64,000 nucleotides of DNA from positions 672,715-736,714 of the forward strand of contig NW_006763296.1 in NCBI RefSeq assembly GCF_000218685.1, read 5' to 3'. Source of the stretch: Serpula lacrymans var. lacrymans S7.9 (taxonomy: Eukaryota > Basidiomycota > Agaricomycetes > Boletales > Serpulaceae). Numbering within the stretch: position 1 is the stretch's first letter; each line of letters opens with the position of its first letter. Below the pieces are notes generated by a model that was not told the origin of the DNA, ran no database searches, and saw nothing but the letters and a program-made list of their open reading frames with translations. A program made the translations under genes and the position numbers. This document shows, in pieces, positions 15,325-28,700 of the stretch.

Positions 15325-16492
15325 CTAGCCTGCCGATGCCAACGCACACTCACATATCACTTGAGCTCTTCGAACGACAGTGTGGATATGATCCGCAGAC
15401 GCTGCCCCAGCTGGTGCTTTCGTAACCTTGACCAGACCAGGGAAAATGGTGGCCCCAACACGGTCTGTCTCATTACGCTCGCTCCTCAGACATCTTTTTA
15501 CTAGCTCGATCTGTCGAGCATATAGCGTACTACCAATTTCCGGCACAAACGAACGGTAGAATGCATCTACTGATCCTCCCGAGCTTGAGCTAGCACCGTG
15601 CAACATGCGTGAAAATTCGTATGCCGATTCCATAACGTTGAGTCCGGGAAAGGGTGTCACAGCTCCTGATTGTGAAAGGAGTTTCATCGTGGCTGGAAGT
15701 TGCTCCAGGAGTAAGCGTTTTGTCATTTGAGGGGAACATGATTCAACTGCTGCAGAGAACGTCTGACGGCGCCATACACAGGCGACAATCGGGTCTCCTG
15801 GGTTTATAAAGTTCAAGGGAAAGAAAATATCTCCTAGATATGAAAAGCTTACGAGAAAAGAGGTGCTCGTGAATCCTCGTTAACTGATCATTTGTCTCGG
15901 TGGAATTGGTCACGACAAAGCAGTTGATGACAGCATCGTGAATGGTCTCGGACATCGCATGTCGAAGCAGGTTTTGAACTTGCATTGCTGAGCCACCTGG
16001 AGGGACCTGATCATATGTGCCTGTTAAATCTGCGAAGATCGCTTGATAAATTTCGTTCAGATGTGCTGGAGGGGATCTAACAATGTCCGCTGCCCATCGG
16101 TTGATCAATCTTTCCAGCTGGGAGGCAGCATTCTGAATTTAAGATGTGTTTTAGGCTTTCTGAATGGTCCTGATAAAAAAAAATTCGTACGCACCTTGAT
16201 AGAAAAATCATCCACCGAGTTTCCACCTTGTTTGGTGTATTTGTTATCATCAATACCACTTCCTTCCAGTAGAGCAATACGTTCCCTGAGGAGGGCAACT
16301 TGTTTTTCTTGCTCCTCTAGCTGATGCCTTTGCTGCTCGACTTTTTCGTGCGCTATCCTCTGAAATTTGATGAGGCGTTATATATATACCTGATGCATGG
16401 AATATTCTACTCACGAAATTGGTCAAAGCATACCGGTATTGCTCCCCGCTGACAGCGTCGACCTGCAGTTGGTGCTCAGGATAGAATGCCAT
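15325..16492 (-). CDS. conserved-looking coiled-coil protein, unrecognised
   Basis: The ATG at 16492 opens MAFYPEHQLQVDAVSGEQ. The N-terminal 60 residues after the first splice form a clear coiled coil (EKVEQQRHQLEEQEKQ, VALLRERIALLEG). A helical region follows (LERLINRWAADIVRSPPAHL, LLRHAMSETIHDAVIN). The last exon carries FSAAVESCSPQMTKRLLLEQ, a Ser/Gly patch and a C-terminal AQVICECALASAG with stop at 15325. Three introns, each with good splice ends, give about 330 residues. I cannot name a family. It is convergent with MIC60; the gap between stops is only 168 bp. A scaffold or adaptor role would be a guess. Confidence 0.75.
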
Positions 16493-17008
16493 TCAAATGG
16501 GGTTGCCGGTGGATACAAAGATGGCACGTCCAAATACAAGAGCACGTTTTATTGCACTGATTGACACCCTTGTTGTTCTTTTAGGTGAGATATTAACCAA
16601 TAGCGGAGAAAGTGGATAAGGCGCTCACTTGTTAACCTATCGCGATAAAGGTATCGATCATGTTATAATTGTAGTTAGGCGCACATCCTGTGCGCATAGT
16701 GACGGTCATCCGGACCTGATCAATATGTTGACATGTTGACTTTTGGAAGACATCGAGCCCGGAGGATTAATCTTACTTTATCAAAGGCAAGGACACAAAA
16801 GAGAAACTAGTGATCACGAAGGCTGCCCACATATCAACCATGTCGGTCCTAGTGGTGATTCGGGAAAGTAGAAATTACAACTTGGATCATGTTGGTACAG
16901 CCGTGCGACAGTACTGCTAACGTTACTCTTACAAAAGTGATTTTAAATAAAAATCCTGTAAAAAGCACAAACGAGTATTTTCATGTGTGCAGTACATAGG
17001 TTTCTGAA
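16493..17008. other. intergenic between two minus-strand genes
   Basis: Holds the promoter of the coiled-coil gene and the 3' flank of the nucleoporin gene. No supported exon. Confidence 0.5.
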
Positions 17009-18694
17009 TTATCTGACACGTAATGATTCCATACCAAAGTCACCTCCAGTACTCCGATCGAGATCATTGAATGGATCCCTCATGCTGCCTGTCTTGGCCC
17101 GCCATACTCTCGTATAAAGTTCCTTGACTTTTTGCAGCTCCGCATCTAGGGCAGCTGTCTTACTTGCAAGAGAGATGAAAGTGGCATGCTGTGCTTGAAG
17201 AGTTGCCGAAATCGCTATAACGATGAAAGATGATCCCAAGCACTCTAACCAGGATTCATTGAGACTGACCTTGTGGCGTACTTTGTGTCTGAGATGCTGC
17301 TGAAGACAGCCTACGCTCAATTTGCTGAGAAATTTGAGATTAGTGAGCGCACAACAGGTATCACGCGTTCATGAGATGTACCTCGATGGTATTTTTATAC
17401 CACTGTAAACGCTCTTTCATCTGTTCCGTGACTCGATTAAAGAATCTTCAATGCTTAGATCAGTTTTTCGTCAGATGATCAAATGCCACTAGGAGCTTAC
17501 TCCAATGGGAAATTGGCGTGGCTCCTAAGGTATGCGCCATTTTGTTGTGGGTTCTTAAAGCCGTCCACGATGTGCGTAGCGACTATAGTGTCTTGTACTG
17601 TTTGCTCCGTCTTGTGCTTTAAGTCTCGGGTGAAGAGAGCATCAGACTGAATTGTCGAAGTTACATTCAAGAGTTCCTAAACGACCATATGAATTAGTGC
17701 CATACACCAGACACATCGTCGTGTTACTGCACCTTATGAATATCACGAATGAGATCCTGCCCTTTTACCGCTTCTTGTCCTAATTTGAGTCTTTTGAGTT
17801 CATTGCTTATCTGGACACGGCCCTGTATATGATTACTTGGCCAGATGAGTCGGTCATCAATAAACATAACAGTAAATAGCCTACTCAATGCCTTCAAATG
17901 TCTTCTTCACTTCATCCGGTAAATCGTTAAACTTGGTAGACTTCGAGAAGATTGGCGTTACTGGAGGTTGAACAGGCGAAATACTGTATTATCATCAGTA
18001 GTTGCCCAAAAGTGATAGATGATTAACCCTGACCCCATCCTAGGTAAAGTCAGACATATACAACTGAGAAATGCCCTTGAACATACGCTGAAGGTTGCCT
18101 TTGTTGTCCAAAAATGGAATTTCCAGCAGTAGATGATCCTCCAAAGGTAGAGTTAATTGCAGGTAGTGTCTGCTGAGCTTGCAAAGTATTCGATGGCGTA
18201 CTTCCCCAGTTAGATGTCTGTTGTGATGGATTGGTATTGAACCCGCCAAACGTGTTCTGCTGCTGGCCAGTGTTCTGAGGTTGAGTTGGATTATTCGTGG
18301 TACTCCCAAAAAGCGAGCTTCCAAAGGTATTTTGTTGCGGTTGTTGTGTACCAGCTGCAGCAGGTTGCGCAAACAACCCCGTAGACGCAGGCTGCGCTTG
18401 AGTCTGATTGTTTTGCCCAAAACCACCGCCAAAGAGAGACGAGCCTTGGGTCGTTGGCTGACTTTGTGTTTGATTTGTAGTGCCAAATCCACCGAAACCC
18501 GTGGTTGTTGGTTGAGTGCCTCCAAAGAGCGACTGCGCGGGTTTTGCTGCGTTAGACTGACCAAATATCGAGTTACTGGCTGGTGCAGCACTCTTATTCA
18601 TCCCAAAAGCTGAGGAACTAGATTACCGATGTGATGATCATCTCAAAGAAGAGGATGGATACGATTCGTGGACTTACCTGGTTGCGAAAGACAT
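17009..18694 (-). CDS. NUP49: FG-repeat nucleoporin, NUP49/NUP58 type
   Basis: A central-channel nucleoporin; with Nsp1/Nup62 and Nup57/Nup54 it makes the FG permeability barrier. Exon 1 is tiny (ATG at 18694, MSFATS). Exon 2 (18638 down to about 18050) is an FG domain with many LFGG, FGGFG and SLFG units in a Gln/Asn/Thr-rich background. The C-terminal half, spread over about six short exons, is coiled coil: KTFEGIE, LKRLKLGQEAVKGQDLIRDI, a PLE motif and NRVTEQMKERLQWYKNTIEQ, ending MESLRVR at 17009. FG domain first and coiled coil last fits Nup49/Nup58 rather than Nup57. Divergent from the arrestin-like gene, 335 bp away. Confidence 0.88.
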
Positions 18695-19029
18695 TATGTT
18701 GGACTACGACGCGACCTTGACTACGAGCGTCTTAAAACGCGTTCAGAAATATGAGAAAACTTGGGCGGTGAGCGTGGCCTGAGTCCAACAGTGTTGCAAT
18801 GACTTTCAGGTAGCAAAGTCAGACATCGAGTCTATGAATTCGTCCCAGAACACGTGCACCCGCGCGCAAAAGCTGTGGCGCATTCTCGCCCTTTTCCTTT
18901 GTGTTTCCTTTACAAGCTTTTTGCACACATACTGTCCTCGAAATGGACCTCGTCTTATCGAACCAGCCTGAGTTCTATATCGGAAGCTAGGCTAGTGGGA
19001 ACTTAGAGGATAGCGACTCAACGTTCTCC

Positions 19030-20713
19030 ATGGGTGACCAAGATTCCGAACTTCCTGAGTATTCTGCTCCGCTCTCTGAGCCTGTCCAAGGGGGTGCACA
19101 GGGACCAGTGAACGGACGGTCGGAGCACACTTACTCGTTAGAAAACAGCAAAGGCCAGAAATGGCTTTTTCTCGTGGTTAAAAGCCGTTCGCGAGATTCT
19201 CTGTCCCTGCCCACCTACTATGCAGGCGATGTTATCTCTGGACGAACAGAGATCAATGTTATAAAGTCTGAGTCAATCAAGGCGGTGACCATCTCTGTGA
19301 GTAAAACGTGTACCTCCGTGATAAAGTGTTGTCTGATGTGAGAATAAAACATAATGTCAGGTTACAGCAGGAACTACATCAGTGGGACAGGAAGAACAAC
19401 TTTTTCTGAAGATTGAGAATGAACTGTGGAATCCTAATATGATCCTTCCGGATGGCACGAAAGTGTCAAAGTTCAGCAAAGGGATTTACTCTTGGCCCTT
19501 TGAAGTCACTCTACCTACCGAGACAGAGGTGCAAGATGGCACAGCCAAGAAGAAGTTCCCACTGCCTCCTACTTTTTCAGAACGAGCTAGCCCTGCCTAT
19601 ATAGATTACAAGCTGTTTGTTACGATAAAGCGTGGAGCATTGAGAGTTAACCAGACGTATGATGTTTTAATTCTATTTAATTCGCTTATGAGATTTACAT
19701 GGAAATATTCTTACAGTCTGTCAACAAGTTTCGGGTATAACATTATCACACGAGCAGACCCTCCTTCGTCTCTCCGACAATTAGCGTACAGAGAAGGTAG
19801 CCCGCTTATTGGGCCAAAAGGTATTTCTATTTTTATGGTTAGCACTGTTATCCTGTTCATTCAAGTTGACAAAAACATTGCAGGTGATCCAGAAGGTTGG
19901 AAGGTGCTTCCGCCTGTGTCAATCAAAGGCACATTCTTTGGTTCCAAGGATGCAGTGGTTGATTGCACTGTGCGTGTGAAGATCATATGCCTTCCTCCCA
20001 CTGCATATTCAAGCTGACCCCCATTCTCTAGCTAGCTATCGCAACGCCAGTGAGTAACGAGCCTTCGTATCCAGACATTTCTGATCATATCCGATAGTTG
20101 ACATATGCTCGAGCGTCGCCGTTGCCCCTTACAATAACTCTTACCAGTGAAGATAATCACGCGCTTGACCTTCTCTCATCCCCTTCATCTATCCAGCTTC
20201 TTTTGGTCAGATCTATGGCCACAGGTTCAGATGCGACAAGTGAGGACATCTCCAGACGGAGTAACAATTTTTTCCTTGAGAATGTCGCTCGAGCTGTTTT
20301 TTGGCCATCCAGCGAAGGGAGCAAAGAGGATGGCAGGAGGGTTCTTAGTGGTGAAGTAGACATCAAGAATATCTTCAAACCAAGCTTTATGTTTCCTAGG
20401 TTTACCGTCAGGGTATGCTTCTCACTACGTTGAAAACCACTCTGAAATTTAATTGATCCTGCCATCTTTCCAGTACACGCTGGATCTACTGCCGTTTAAA
20501 GCAACGGGCTTTGTACCTTCAGTCGTCACGACGGAGCCTTTGGTGAGCCAGAAGATCATTCTAACAACTCTTCAGGCGCCTGGCGTTGTGATGCGCTCTC
20601 ATGCACCACCGGGATACGTGCAAGAACAAGGCGGAGACTACAACAAGTCAGTAGGATTATTGGAAAATGGAAATCAGCGTTTCTATCATCATCATGGTTC
20701 TGCACTTGGTTAA
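19030..20713 (+). CDS. arrestin-like protein
   Basis: Fungal alpha-arrestins are adaptors that bring ubiquitin ligases to membrane cargo. The N-terminal part shows the arrestin fold's strands: SLSLPTYYAGDVISGRTEIN, a splice, VTAGTTSVGQEEQLFLKIEN, then FSKGIYSWPFEVTLPTETE and FPLPPTFSERASPAYIDYKL, a hallmark segment. After SPLIGPKGDPEGWK comes the C-terminal half (TFFGSKDAVVDCTLAIATP, SPLPLTITLTSED, FTVRYTLDLLPFKATGF). The protein ends HHHGSALG at 20713, about 440 residues. No PPxY motif for a Rsp5-type ligase stands out in what I translated, so an adaptor role is inferred from the fold only. Seven or so short exons. Confidence 0.82.
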
Positions 20714-20823
20714 GCCAGTCGCTTTCGTATCAATTAAAGGGGACCGAAACTGTATAGGAGCTGTGATGACAACTTTCGATGTAATTCTAGGAGGTATAAT
20801 GAGTATATGAATTATCTGCATTG

Positions 20824-21986
20824 TCAAGCTTCCTTTATATCAGCGTCAGTCTCATCATCGATCATGCTCATGAAAAGGAATGTTTCGAATGTATCGTCTC
20901 CCTTCCTCGTCAACGTGCCATTTGCTCCAATACCACCGATCAGATCCTGATCATTATCAGGAACATCCCAATTGAAAGATTCTGGCCTACGATGTGCCAC
21001 AAATACGAACGTCTGTTCCCCTGATGGACCAAAACGCGTCCAACCGTTGTGGTTCGATTGTTTCTCCGATCCTTTTGGTCTGAAACCGACAGGCTCAAAG
21101 GAGAACCACAAGCCAAAAGCGGACCAGAAATCAGCCTCCTTAGACAGACTGCGGATTTTATAGGAGATGACTACTTTAGCATAGTCCGAAGAGATGAATG
21201 GTGGTGACGATAAATGGATGAGCGATCGTAGAAGGGGTCCCAGAAGCTCGGGAAAGTAGACCTTTGTATATCCGTGAAATAGACAGATTGAGACGACATT
21301 AAGACAGGATATATTGCTCGAAATATGTACTCACCAGATCGCTACAGATAATATGAGTGATATAACGTGGATTCGCATTGCTCATGGTTAGCTCCAATTC
21401 ATGAGCTATGCTCAATGCATGTTCATGATTTCCCCAGGACAATGGCCGCACTAGGACGACGTTATTGGAACTTGTGAAAGTATCAGTCCGGTCCTTCAAG
21501 AGGTCATGCAAGTTGCGTTCTAGTAGTGGGCAAACGTCGGGGAGGTCCGTAGCAATCACCAAATCCCTTTCAGTCAGAGATATTGATCTGGATATTTGTG
21601 CAGAGACGATCCCAGTTCCTGAGCCGAGTTCGATGAAAGTAAGCGGATGTTTCGTACAGTTTCCATCGAGGAGAGAAGGTTCAAACTCCCAGGAAGGATG
21701 ATGGTCCAGATAAATATTCATAAAGTACGCAGCTTCCCTGTCGAGGAAGAGCTAAGACTATTATACTTGCTAACTTGAAAGATACCGATAATCACCACAC
21801 CCTGCCAGCGATGCCATAGATTTGGATGGAACGTTGCTGAGCAACGACACCAAACGCGTCCTGGTCTTGTTCATTGACAGATCGCGAATGATCAGATTGT
21901 GAGAAATTACTAGAGATAGTAGAGTTTGTGGAAGGACATATATCGAGGTGATCTGGGAAATTTGGATTTGAATGTTGAATCCGCAT
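20824..21986 (-). CDS. seven-beta-strand protein lysine methyltransferase-like (METTL21/Methyltransf_16 family)
   Basis: SAM-dependent methyltransferase of the group that modifies translation factors and chaperones. I use the ATG at 21986 (MRIQHSNPNFPDHLD); the frame is open 6 nt farther but without an ATG. Landmarks: QIYGIAGRVWEAAYFMNIYL across a splice, motif I FIELGSGTGIVSA (SAM binding), VIATDLPDVCPLLERNL, RPLSWG, and ICSDLVYFPELLGPLLRSL after the second intron. The C-terminus carries FWSAFGLWFSFEPVGF and an acidic end. The order matches the EFM/METTL21 group; the substrate cannot be told from sequence alone. Divergent from the carrier gene, with 204 bp between start codons. Confidence 0.85.
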
Positions 21987-22190
21987 ATTCAAGATAGCTT
22001 TGGATAGGCGTTATTTATGGTTGTTATTTTCAGAAGCTATTGGCCTTTAGATTTATCACGTGGGAGCAATCCCCTTGATTGAAACCGGTGCCAGTGCCGA
22101 CCGGGTTTCTCTAATAGCCTTTAGATTTGACGAGATTTATTTGTGCTTGAGCACGACTTATCTGTCCTTTATTCCTCCATTTTTACAAAC

Positions 22191-23535
22191 ATGTCGGTGC
22201 AGTCCAAACCTGTCCCCCAGTTGACTCCGTTCGGTGCAGCCCTCGGTGGAGCTCTCGGTGCTTGCTTCAGTAACGCGTGAGTTCTTGTGTGAACCTCCTC
22301 ACAGTGATAATATTCTGACACACAGTAGTGTTGTCTACCCTCTAGATGTGTATGTTTAAACGTTGAAATACCTATATTCATGCTTCTGACGTCACTATCA
22401 GTGCTAAAACACGGATACAAGCATCATCTTCAGATGTGAAAGGCAAGCGGACGAAAAAGCTTAGTATGTTGTCTGTGTTGTTGCAGATATTCAGGGAAGA
22501 AGGGATTCTGGGTTGGTACAGGGGATTTGCAGCCACCATGCTAAATACCTTCTCGATGCGTGAGTTATTATCAGTCATCTCCTCTTCTCAATTCTTGACA
22601 GGCTTACTGTTCCCCAGAATACGCCTACTTCTTTTTCTATTCATTTGTTCGGACTTCTTATATCAAGCGCTTGACAAGAAAGCTTCCTGCGGGTTCGAAA
22701 GTACCTGCGCTATCTACGGCGGCAGAGTTGATGTTGGGCGCAATTGCTGGCGCTCTGTCGCAAATCTTTACTATCCCGGTTTCAGTTATCGCCACTCAGC
22801 AACAGGTTGGACGATCAACTCGAAAGGAACTGGCTTCGTCTTCGATAAGCCCCGAAGGTGTCGATAAGAAGGAAGTGTATGACGACTCCTTCTTTGGCGT
22901 CGCTCGTGAAATCATACGGGAGGAAGGTGTAACAGGGCTGTGGCTTGGTATCAAACCGGGGATGGTGCTCACCGTAAACCCCGCAATCACGTATGGAGTG
23001 TACGAGCGCGTGAAAAGTTTACTGCTTATCGCGCAGTCGAGAACGACTATGAATGAGAAGTTGACTCCGGGATTATCCTTCCTCCTTGGAGCTTTGAGCA
23101 AGACGCTGGCTACCATTGTATTTGAATTCCTGGTCTTATAATGTTGTATCCCGCTAAAATTTTCTCGATCCAGGTAACTTATCCATATATTATGGCAAAA
23201 GTAAAAATTCAAGCTCGTACTGCCGAAACAGATGCAATAGAGGAAGAAGAGCTGCCGTCACTAGTGGGGCAGTCTCGTCAGCGTCAGAAGCCGGGCGCCT
23301 TGGACATTCTCCTTCGGGTTTGGAAGAGGGAGGGTTTGTTAGGGTGGTATCGGGTTAGCTGTTTCATATCTTTGATACTTCCACTTGATCCTGATATAAG
23401 CCTCTTTAGGGAATGGGAGCTCAAATCACGAAAGCCGTGCTCTCACAGGCCTTGCTGTTTGTCTCCAAGGACCAATTTGAACATTGGGCAGTCGCAATCA
23501 TGTTTCTGTTTGCGAAATTAACGTCAAATTCATGA
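22191..23535 (+). CDS. ANT1: peroxisomal adenine-nucleotide carrier, ANT1/PMP34 (SLC25A17) type
   Basis: A mitochondrial-carrier-family protein of the peroxisomal subgroup, which brings ATP into peroxisomes for fatty-acid activation. Start MSVQSKPVPQLTPFG at 22191. Three carrier repeats are visible: VVYPLDVAKTRIQ (signature PxDxxK, split by an intron inside DV), GALSQIFTIPVSVIATQQQ, and TIVTYPYIMAKVKIQAR. Each repeat is followed by a G-rich WYRG-type motif (GILGWYRGF, GVTGLWLGI, GLLGWYRG). The spliced last exon ends FLFAKLTSNS, stop at 23535. Five short introns. The third-repeat motif and overall spacing favour the peroxisomal carrier over the mitochondrial ADP/ATP carrier, which has RRRMMM and is absent here. 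Confidence 0.85.
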
Positions 23536-24113
23536 CAGCAGGGTGATGGTATATAATTGTCTATAAATGTAACAGCTATAATGATCCGTTGATGACATCC
23601 TGTTGCGTTATATGCATCCTTTCCATGCCCCGACCTTTTTGAGCATGGAGAGGTACAGAAGAAAAATCTAGACGGGAGATGACATGCCCAAGTTGCCTGA
23701 ACTTTAAGGGCTACAGTTCACAGCAATCTGATCGTGACCAGGTCGAAAGGATCTTCCGTTTTCTTCGACAGATCCACGGGATGGCCGGACTTGAGGTGCC
23801 ATCTTACTTGGGTTCATGATTGTAACCTACCGTAACATGATCAACTGCCCACACCATGGCTTGACCCCAAGTACTAGTAACCGAGATTATAATTGAAATT
23901 AGAGACGATAGACAGAACAGTGTACAGCATTAATGTAAAAGCTAGAGAAAACTACAAATGCATAATTTTAAGTGAATACAACAGTGATACAATGTCCCAA
24001 TTCCTCCAACGAAAAGTGTGTATATACATATCCACCTCAACAGTTTCCGCTCTAAATGAATAATGATAACTCACAACCAAAATGCCTCCTCATAGATAGA
24101 AACTCCCATGCAG
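23536..24113. other. intergenic, convergent 3' flanks
   Basis: Lies between the ends of the carrier gene and the minus-strand disordered-protein gene. AT-rich at 23880-24060. No exon or repeat seen. Confidence 0.5.
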
Positions 24114-24770
24114 TCAAACACTAATTCCCAGCATTTCCCAGTCATCCTTGGCCATTGATAAATCACGGTCAACGTCCATCTGGGAGGCGACGATTTTCTC
24201 CAGCTCTTTAGTCGCAGATAGTATTGAGAGTGCCATCCGTGGGCCCATTAGAAGAATCTTTTCTCCTTCCTGTGAACATCGCATTCTCGTCTTAATCGCC
24301 ACCCGGTATAAATCTGGCTCCTGCTTGGAGCGAGGAAATGATGCTCGTGGAGGAAGTGGCTTCCGATTTGGGGCGAGTGGTGAAGAGGCACGAGGACAAT
24401 GCATAGGGGTGGGAGATGCTTTGGGGGTGGGGGGCGAGGCTTTGGGAGGAGATGGAGATGGAGCAGGTGTGATTGTGAACTCTGGGCGACTGCGATTCAA
24501 TTGGTGCTTCCGTCGCTCTTTCTGCTCTTTATAATGACGAAGGGTGCGACTGTATGGAACGCGACTAGGGGCGTTGGGAGTGAATGATGATGGAGAAGAA
24601 AGCTGTAGCTCCGACTGATTTTCAATGTGACAGTCGGCCAAGGACAAATATGAGACGGTGCGACTGAGAGTCATGCGTGGAAGTTTATGAGGGAGTGGTT
24701 CAGCAAAAGACGACGAGCGTTTAAGAGATATAGCGAAAGAAGGGGATGTTTCAAGGGGGGAGGTTGTCAT
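24114..24770 (-). CDS. disordered Ser/Pro-rich protein with C-terminal DWEML motif, unrecognised
   Basis: Single exon of 218 codons from the ATG at 24770 (MTTSPLETSPSFAIS). The N-terminal half is Ser-rich; a basic stretch (YSRTLRHYKEQKERRKHQLN) precedes a Pro/Ser low-complexity block around PSPSPPKASPPTPKASP. The C-terminal 60 residues look ordered: LYRVAIKTRMRCSQEG, ILLMGPRMALSILSATKELE, and the acidic end DWEMLGISV. The codon-level openness, ordered C-terminus and lack of stop codons over more than 650 nt support a real gene. I do not recognise a family and give no function. The basic patch could be a nuclear signal, as inference. Confidence 0.7.
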   Translation of the reverse strand: MTTSPLETSPSFAISLKRSSSFAEPLPHKLPRMTLSRTVSYLSLADCHIENQSELQLSSPSSFTPNAPSRVPYSRTLRHYKEQKERRKHQLNRSRPEFTITPAPSPSPPKASPPTPKASPTPMHCPRASSPLAPNRKPLPPRASFPRSKQEPDLYRVAIKTRMRCSQEGEKILLMGPRMALSILSATKELEKIVASQMDVDRDLSMAKDDWEMLGISV

Positions 24771-25776
24771 AAGTAAGACGTTGGGAGAGGGGGAGCTGAT
24801 GATACGAAACAAAGCGATTGATAGCTGGGTTTTCAGACAAAAGCAGTACCGGCCTAGGATGGGCGTGAATTAAAACGTGATGCAGTCACACGTGACCGAC
24901 AGTGCCACTCACCGTATGATGCCAACAAAGGAACAACAAATTGACAAGTTCCGATACAGAATGGACTAACTTTGGCTCCGTAATGAACGCAGAATACCCC
25001 TGATATATCCTGAAGAGATGACACAGTGCGTTCTAGTCAGTCTGGATGGCCAGAAGGTGATGAGGTATCCCCCGACCCAAGCGCTGCTACGGAATTTCTG
25101 AATACTGGAAATGGAAGCTCTCAATACACGCGCCTGGTGAGAACGGCGACGCCCCCATCCAGCACCAGTCAGCCTACTTATAGCGCCAGTCCACAGCATG
25201 CTGATGCTGCGCACAAGAACCGGATGTATATGACTCGGTGCCTCGTTTTGGACACGGCGGGACCTCGGATTCAGATGGAGCATGCGTGGGTGTGATCCGC
25301 AACTGGATCGTGGGTCTGAGGTCCACAGGCATAAATTAGCGATATGGTACCATGGTTATGTATCTGACATGAGTACCGCACGACTTGTCCCCAGTTGACT
25401 CGCAATCGGATGCATTTGGGTTGCAGCGAGGTCCAAATCGACGATTTTGGGCTGCAGTCCAAGTATTCATGGGCAAGAAAAACGAGTGTGAAAATTAACA
25501 AGAAGAAATGGGCAACTGCAACCAGGTTTGACAGAACGTGGTTAGAAATTTGGTGAAAATATTCGCTATATTATTTGCGGTCGTTGTTTGTTGCCGAGTC
25601 AATCGCAAGTTTTTATGCTGGAATGTTCGGATGCTGGGATAGTATTCTCCCTATGTACTAGTAGTTTTAGATATGGACCATTGCTTATCGTGCCAAGATT
25701 ACTATCAGCGCTCGGGCACTTCTTACCTTGCTCGCAAATATCTATCCGATTCAAAGCTTAAAAGCTCACTTGCAAT
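24771..25776. other. intergenic about 1 kb, upstream of urease
   Basis: Contains the promoters of the disordered-protein gene (left) and urease (right), which are divergent. Frames of 75-105 codons near 25000-25500 on both strands lack recognisable sequence or paired splice sites, so I do not call them. Confidence 0.45.
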
Positions 25777-28700
25777 ATGCACATTCTGCCACGAGAGCAA
25801 GAAAAAATCTTCCTGCATCAGGTACTTCGTTCAGCATTTGCTCAAATGGCTATCTCTGGCAATCCTTATTATCATTTATAGGCCGGATTTCTCGCTCAAA
25901 AGCGCCTTGCAAGAGGCCTACTACTAAATCGATCAGAAGCTATTGCACTCATAGCATCTCAATTGCAAGAACGCATCAGGGATGGCTACCATTCTGTAGC
26001 GGAACTCATGCGACATGGAAAGGCGTTGCTCGGGAGGAGACATGTGTTACCCAGTGTTCCTTCCCTTCTCCATGAAATACAAGTGGAAGGAACCTTCCAT
26101 GACGGGTACGCATATGCCTGTCTTTATCAACCCTGCAACTCAGTCCAAACCTTAGAGTATTCCTGGTGACAGTACATGACCCAATCTGTACAGATGATGG
26201 TAACCTCAATGCCGCGTTGTATGGGTCGTTTCTTCCCATTCCTTCTGAAGATAAATTTCCTTCTGCTGAGACGTGTGTATGCGCACGTGAGGCCTTGCCC
26301 GGCGCTATCATAGCAAGAAAGGAAAGAATTCAGATAAACACAGGGCGGCATTGTATCAAGCTTAAAGTCACCAACAATGGTAGCCGTCCTATCCAAGTAC
26401 CTACGTTCCCGTTTCCGATTGTACCAGGTTAACTAACGCTTTCGTGTTCCAGGTTGGATCCCATTATCCTTTTCTTGAGACGAACGCTGCCCTTGAATTC
26501 GATCGCATCAAAGCTATCGGAAAGCGACTCGACATTCCTGCTGGAACAGCCGTTCGTTTTGAACCTGGAGATTGTAAATATGTGATTCTTTGTGATGTCG
26601 CAGGTCGTAAAGTTATCACAGGCTGTAATGGTCTCGTTACTGGCTGTGTCGATGGTCTTACGCCTCATAGCTGTGAAGGTAACCCTGCAGCCCTTTTCAA
26701 ACTGGACGAGATAAAAAATGACATTATCCAAAGAGGATTTGGATACTGTCCGGAACCGGGAGCGCTTGAAGTATATGTAGACGCTGAGACGATCGGTGAG
26801 ATGAGAAAGGATGTAAGCAGGGAAGAGTATATTTCGATGTTTGGACCCACGACTGGAGATAGGATACGACTAGGAGACACCACACTTTGGATTGAAATTG
26901 AGCACGATAAGGTATGATTTATTACCTTACTACATACTCTTAATATTCACGCAACATAGACTGTATATGGCGACGAGGTCAAATTTGGAGGCGGTACGCT
27001 GTATCATTCAGCTATGAGAGCGAAAGCGCTAACGACTAACACAGGGAAGAGTATACGAGATGGAATGGGGCAAGCCTCAAACTTGAGTTCCAGGGATACT
27101 CCCGACACAATAATAACGAACGCTATAATCGTTGATTGGTCAGGTATCTACAAGGTTTGTTGCGCATCGATCTTCATAAATATCCATCAACTGTGACACA
27201 CTGCAGGCAGACATCGGTATCAAGGACGGAAAAATATGTGGAATCGGAAAAGCTGGCAACCCGGATATAATGGATTGTGTCGACCCAGCATTAGTTATCG
27301 GCTCGTCGACAGAAGTCATCGCTGGTGAAAAGCTAATTGTCACCGCTGGAGCTATTGATGCCCATGTACACTACATATGTCCTCAGCAGGTGTTTGAGGC
27401 GCTTGCAGTTGGAACGACAACGATGATTGGAGGAGGGACTGGGCCAAGTGCAGGTACAAATGCGACGACATGTACACCGAGTCCCTTTCATATCAGGTCC
27501 ATGCTAGCCGCTACAGATGGCCTTCCAATGAACTTCGCATTTACAGGGAAAGGCAATGATTCAGGACCGACAGCCTTGGAGGAAGTCGTAGTTGCCGGAG
27601 CGGCTGGTCTTAAACTGCATGAAGATTGGGGGTCTACACCTACTGCTATATCGAATTGTTTGGACGTTGGCGACAAGTATGATGTCCAGGTCAGTCGGAT
27701 TTAAACCATCTTTGTGTCGCCACCAATTCTGTAATCAATAGGTCAACATACACACGGATACTCTCAATGAAAGTGGCTTTGTCGATAGTGAGTGATCGTA
27801 CCATCGTTCTTTTAAAATTCTGATGTATTGCATGTTAGGTACTATCAACGCATTTGGCGGGCGGACAATTCACACTTACCACACGGAGGGTGCTGGTGAG
27901 CTAATATTGATGACACTCGCTAACGATCGCTCACTCTATCTGTGAGGCGGTGGACATGCACCTGACATCATTGTGGTTTGTGGCCTCGACAACGTCATCC
28001 CTTCTTCGACCAACCCTACTAGACCATTCACTAGCAACACAATGGATGAACATCTCGATGTAAGATACTACAGAGCCCTTTCAAAAATCAAACATTCTTC
28101 TCATCCAATTTCAAGATGCTCATGGTGTGCCACCATCTAGATAGATCTATTCCAGAAGACCTGTGTTTCGCGGATTCTCGTATTCGAGCAGAAACGATGG
28201 CAGCAGAGGATGTCCTCCACGACGCAGGGGCTATATCAATCATCAGTTCAGATTCACAAGCAATGGGTCGTGTTGGCGAAGTTGTAAGCCGGACTTGGAG
28301 AACTGCGAGCAAGCTACGAGAATTTAATGGACCGCTCGCCGAACTACACGACAGTGAAGGAAAAGACAACGGACGGGTAAAGCGTTACGTCGCAAAATAT
28401 ACCATCAACCCGTGAGTTGTACTGCATGTGGCCTTGATTCAGTCAATTTCAATAATTGTGACGAATAGCGCGATTGCGCATGGTATAAGCCATGTGATTG
28501 GCTCCGTCGAAGTTGGGAAACTGGCCGACTTGGTTATCTGGAAGCCAGAGAATTTTGGTGCTAAACCCGAACTGGTACTCAAATCAGGCACGATCGTGTA
28601 TGCTCAGGCATGTTCCATTCACTTCATTCATTATGATACTGCTGATATTAGCTACTCTCTACCCAGATGGGCGATGCGAACGGTTCCATTCCGACGGTGC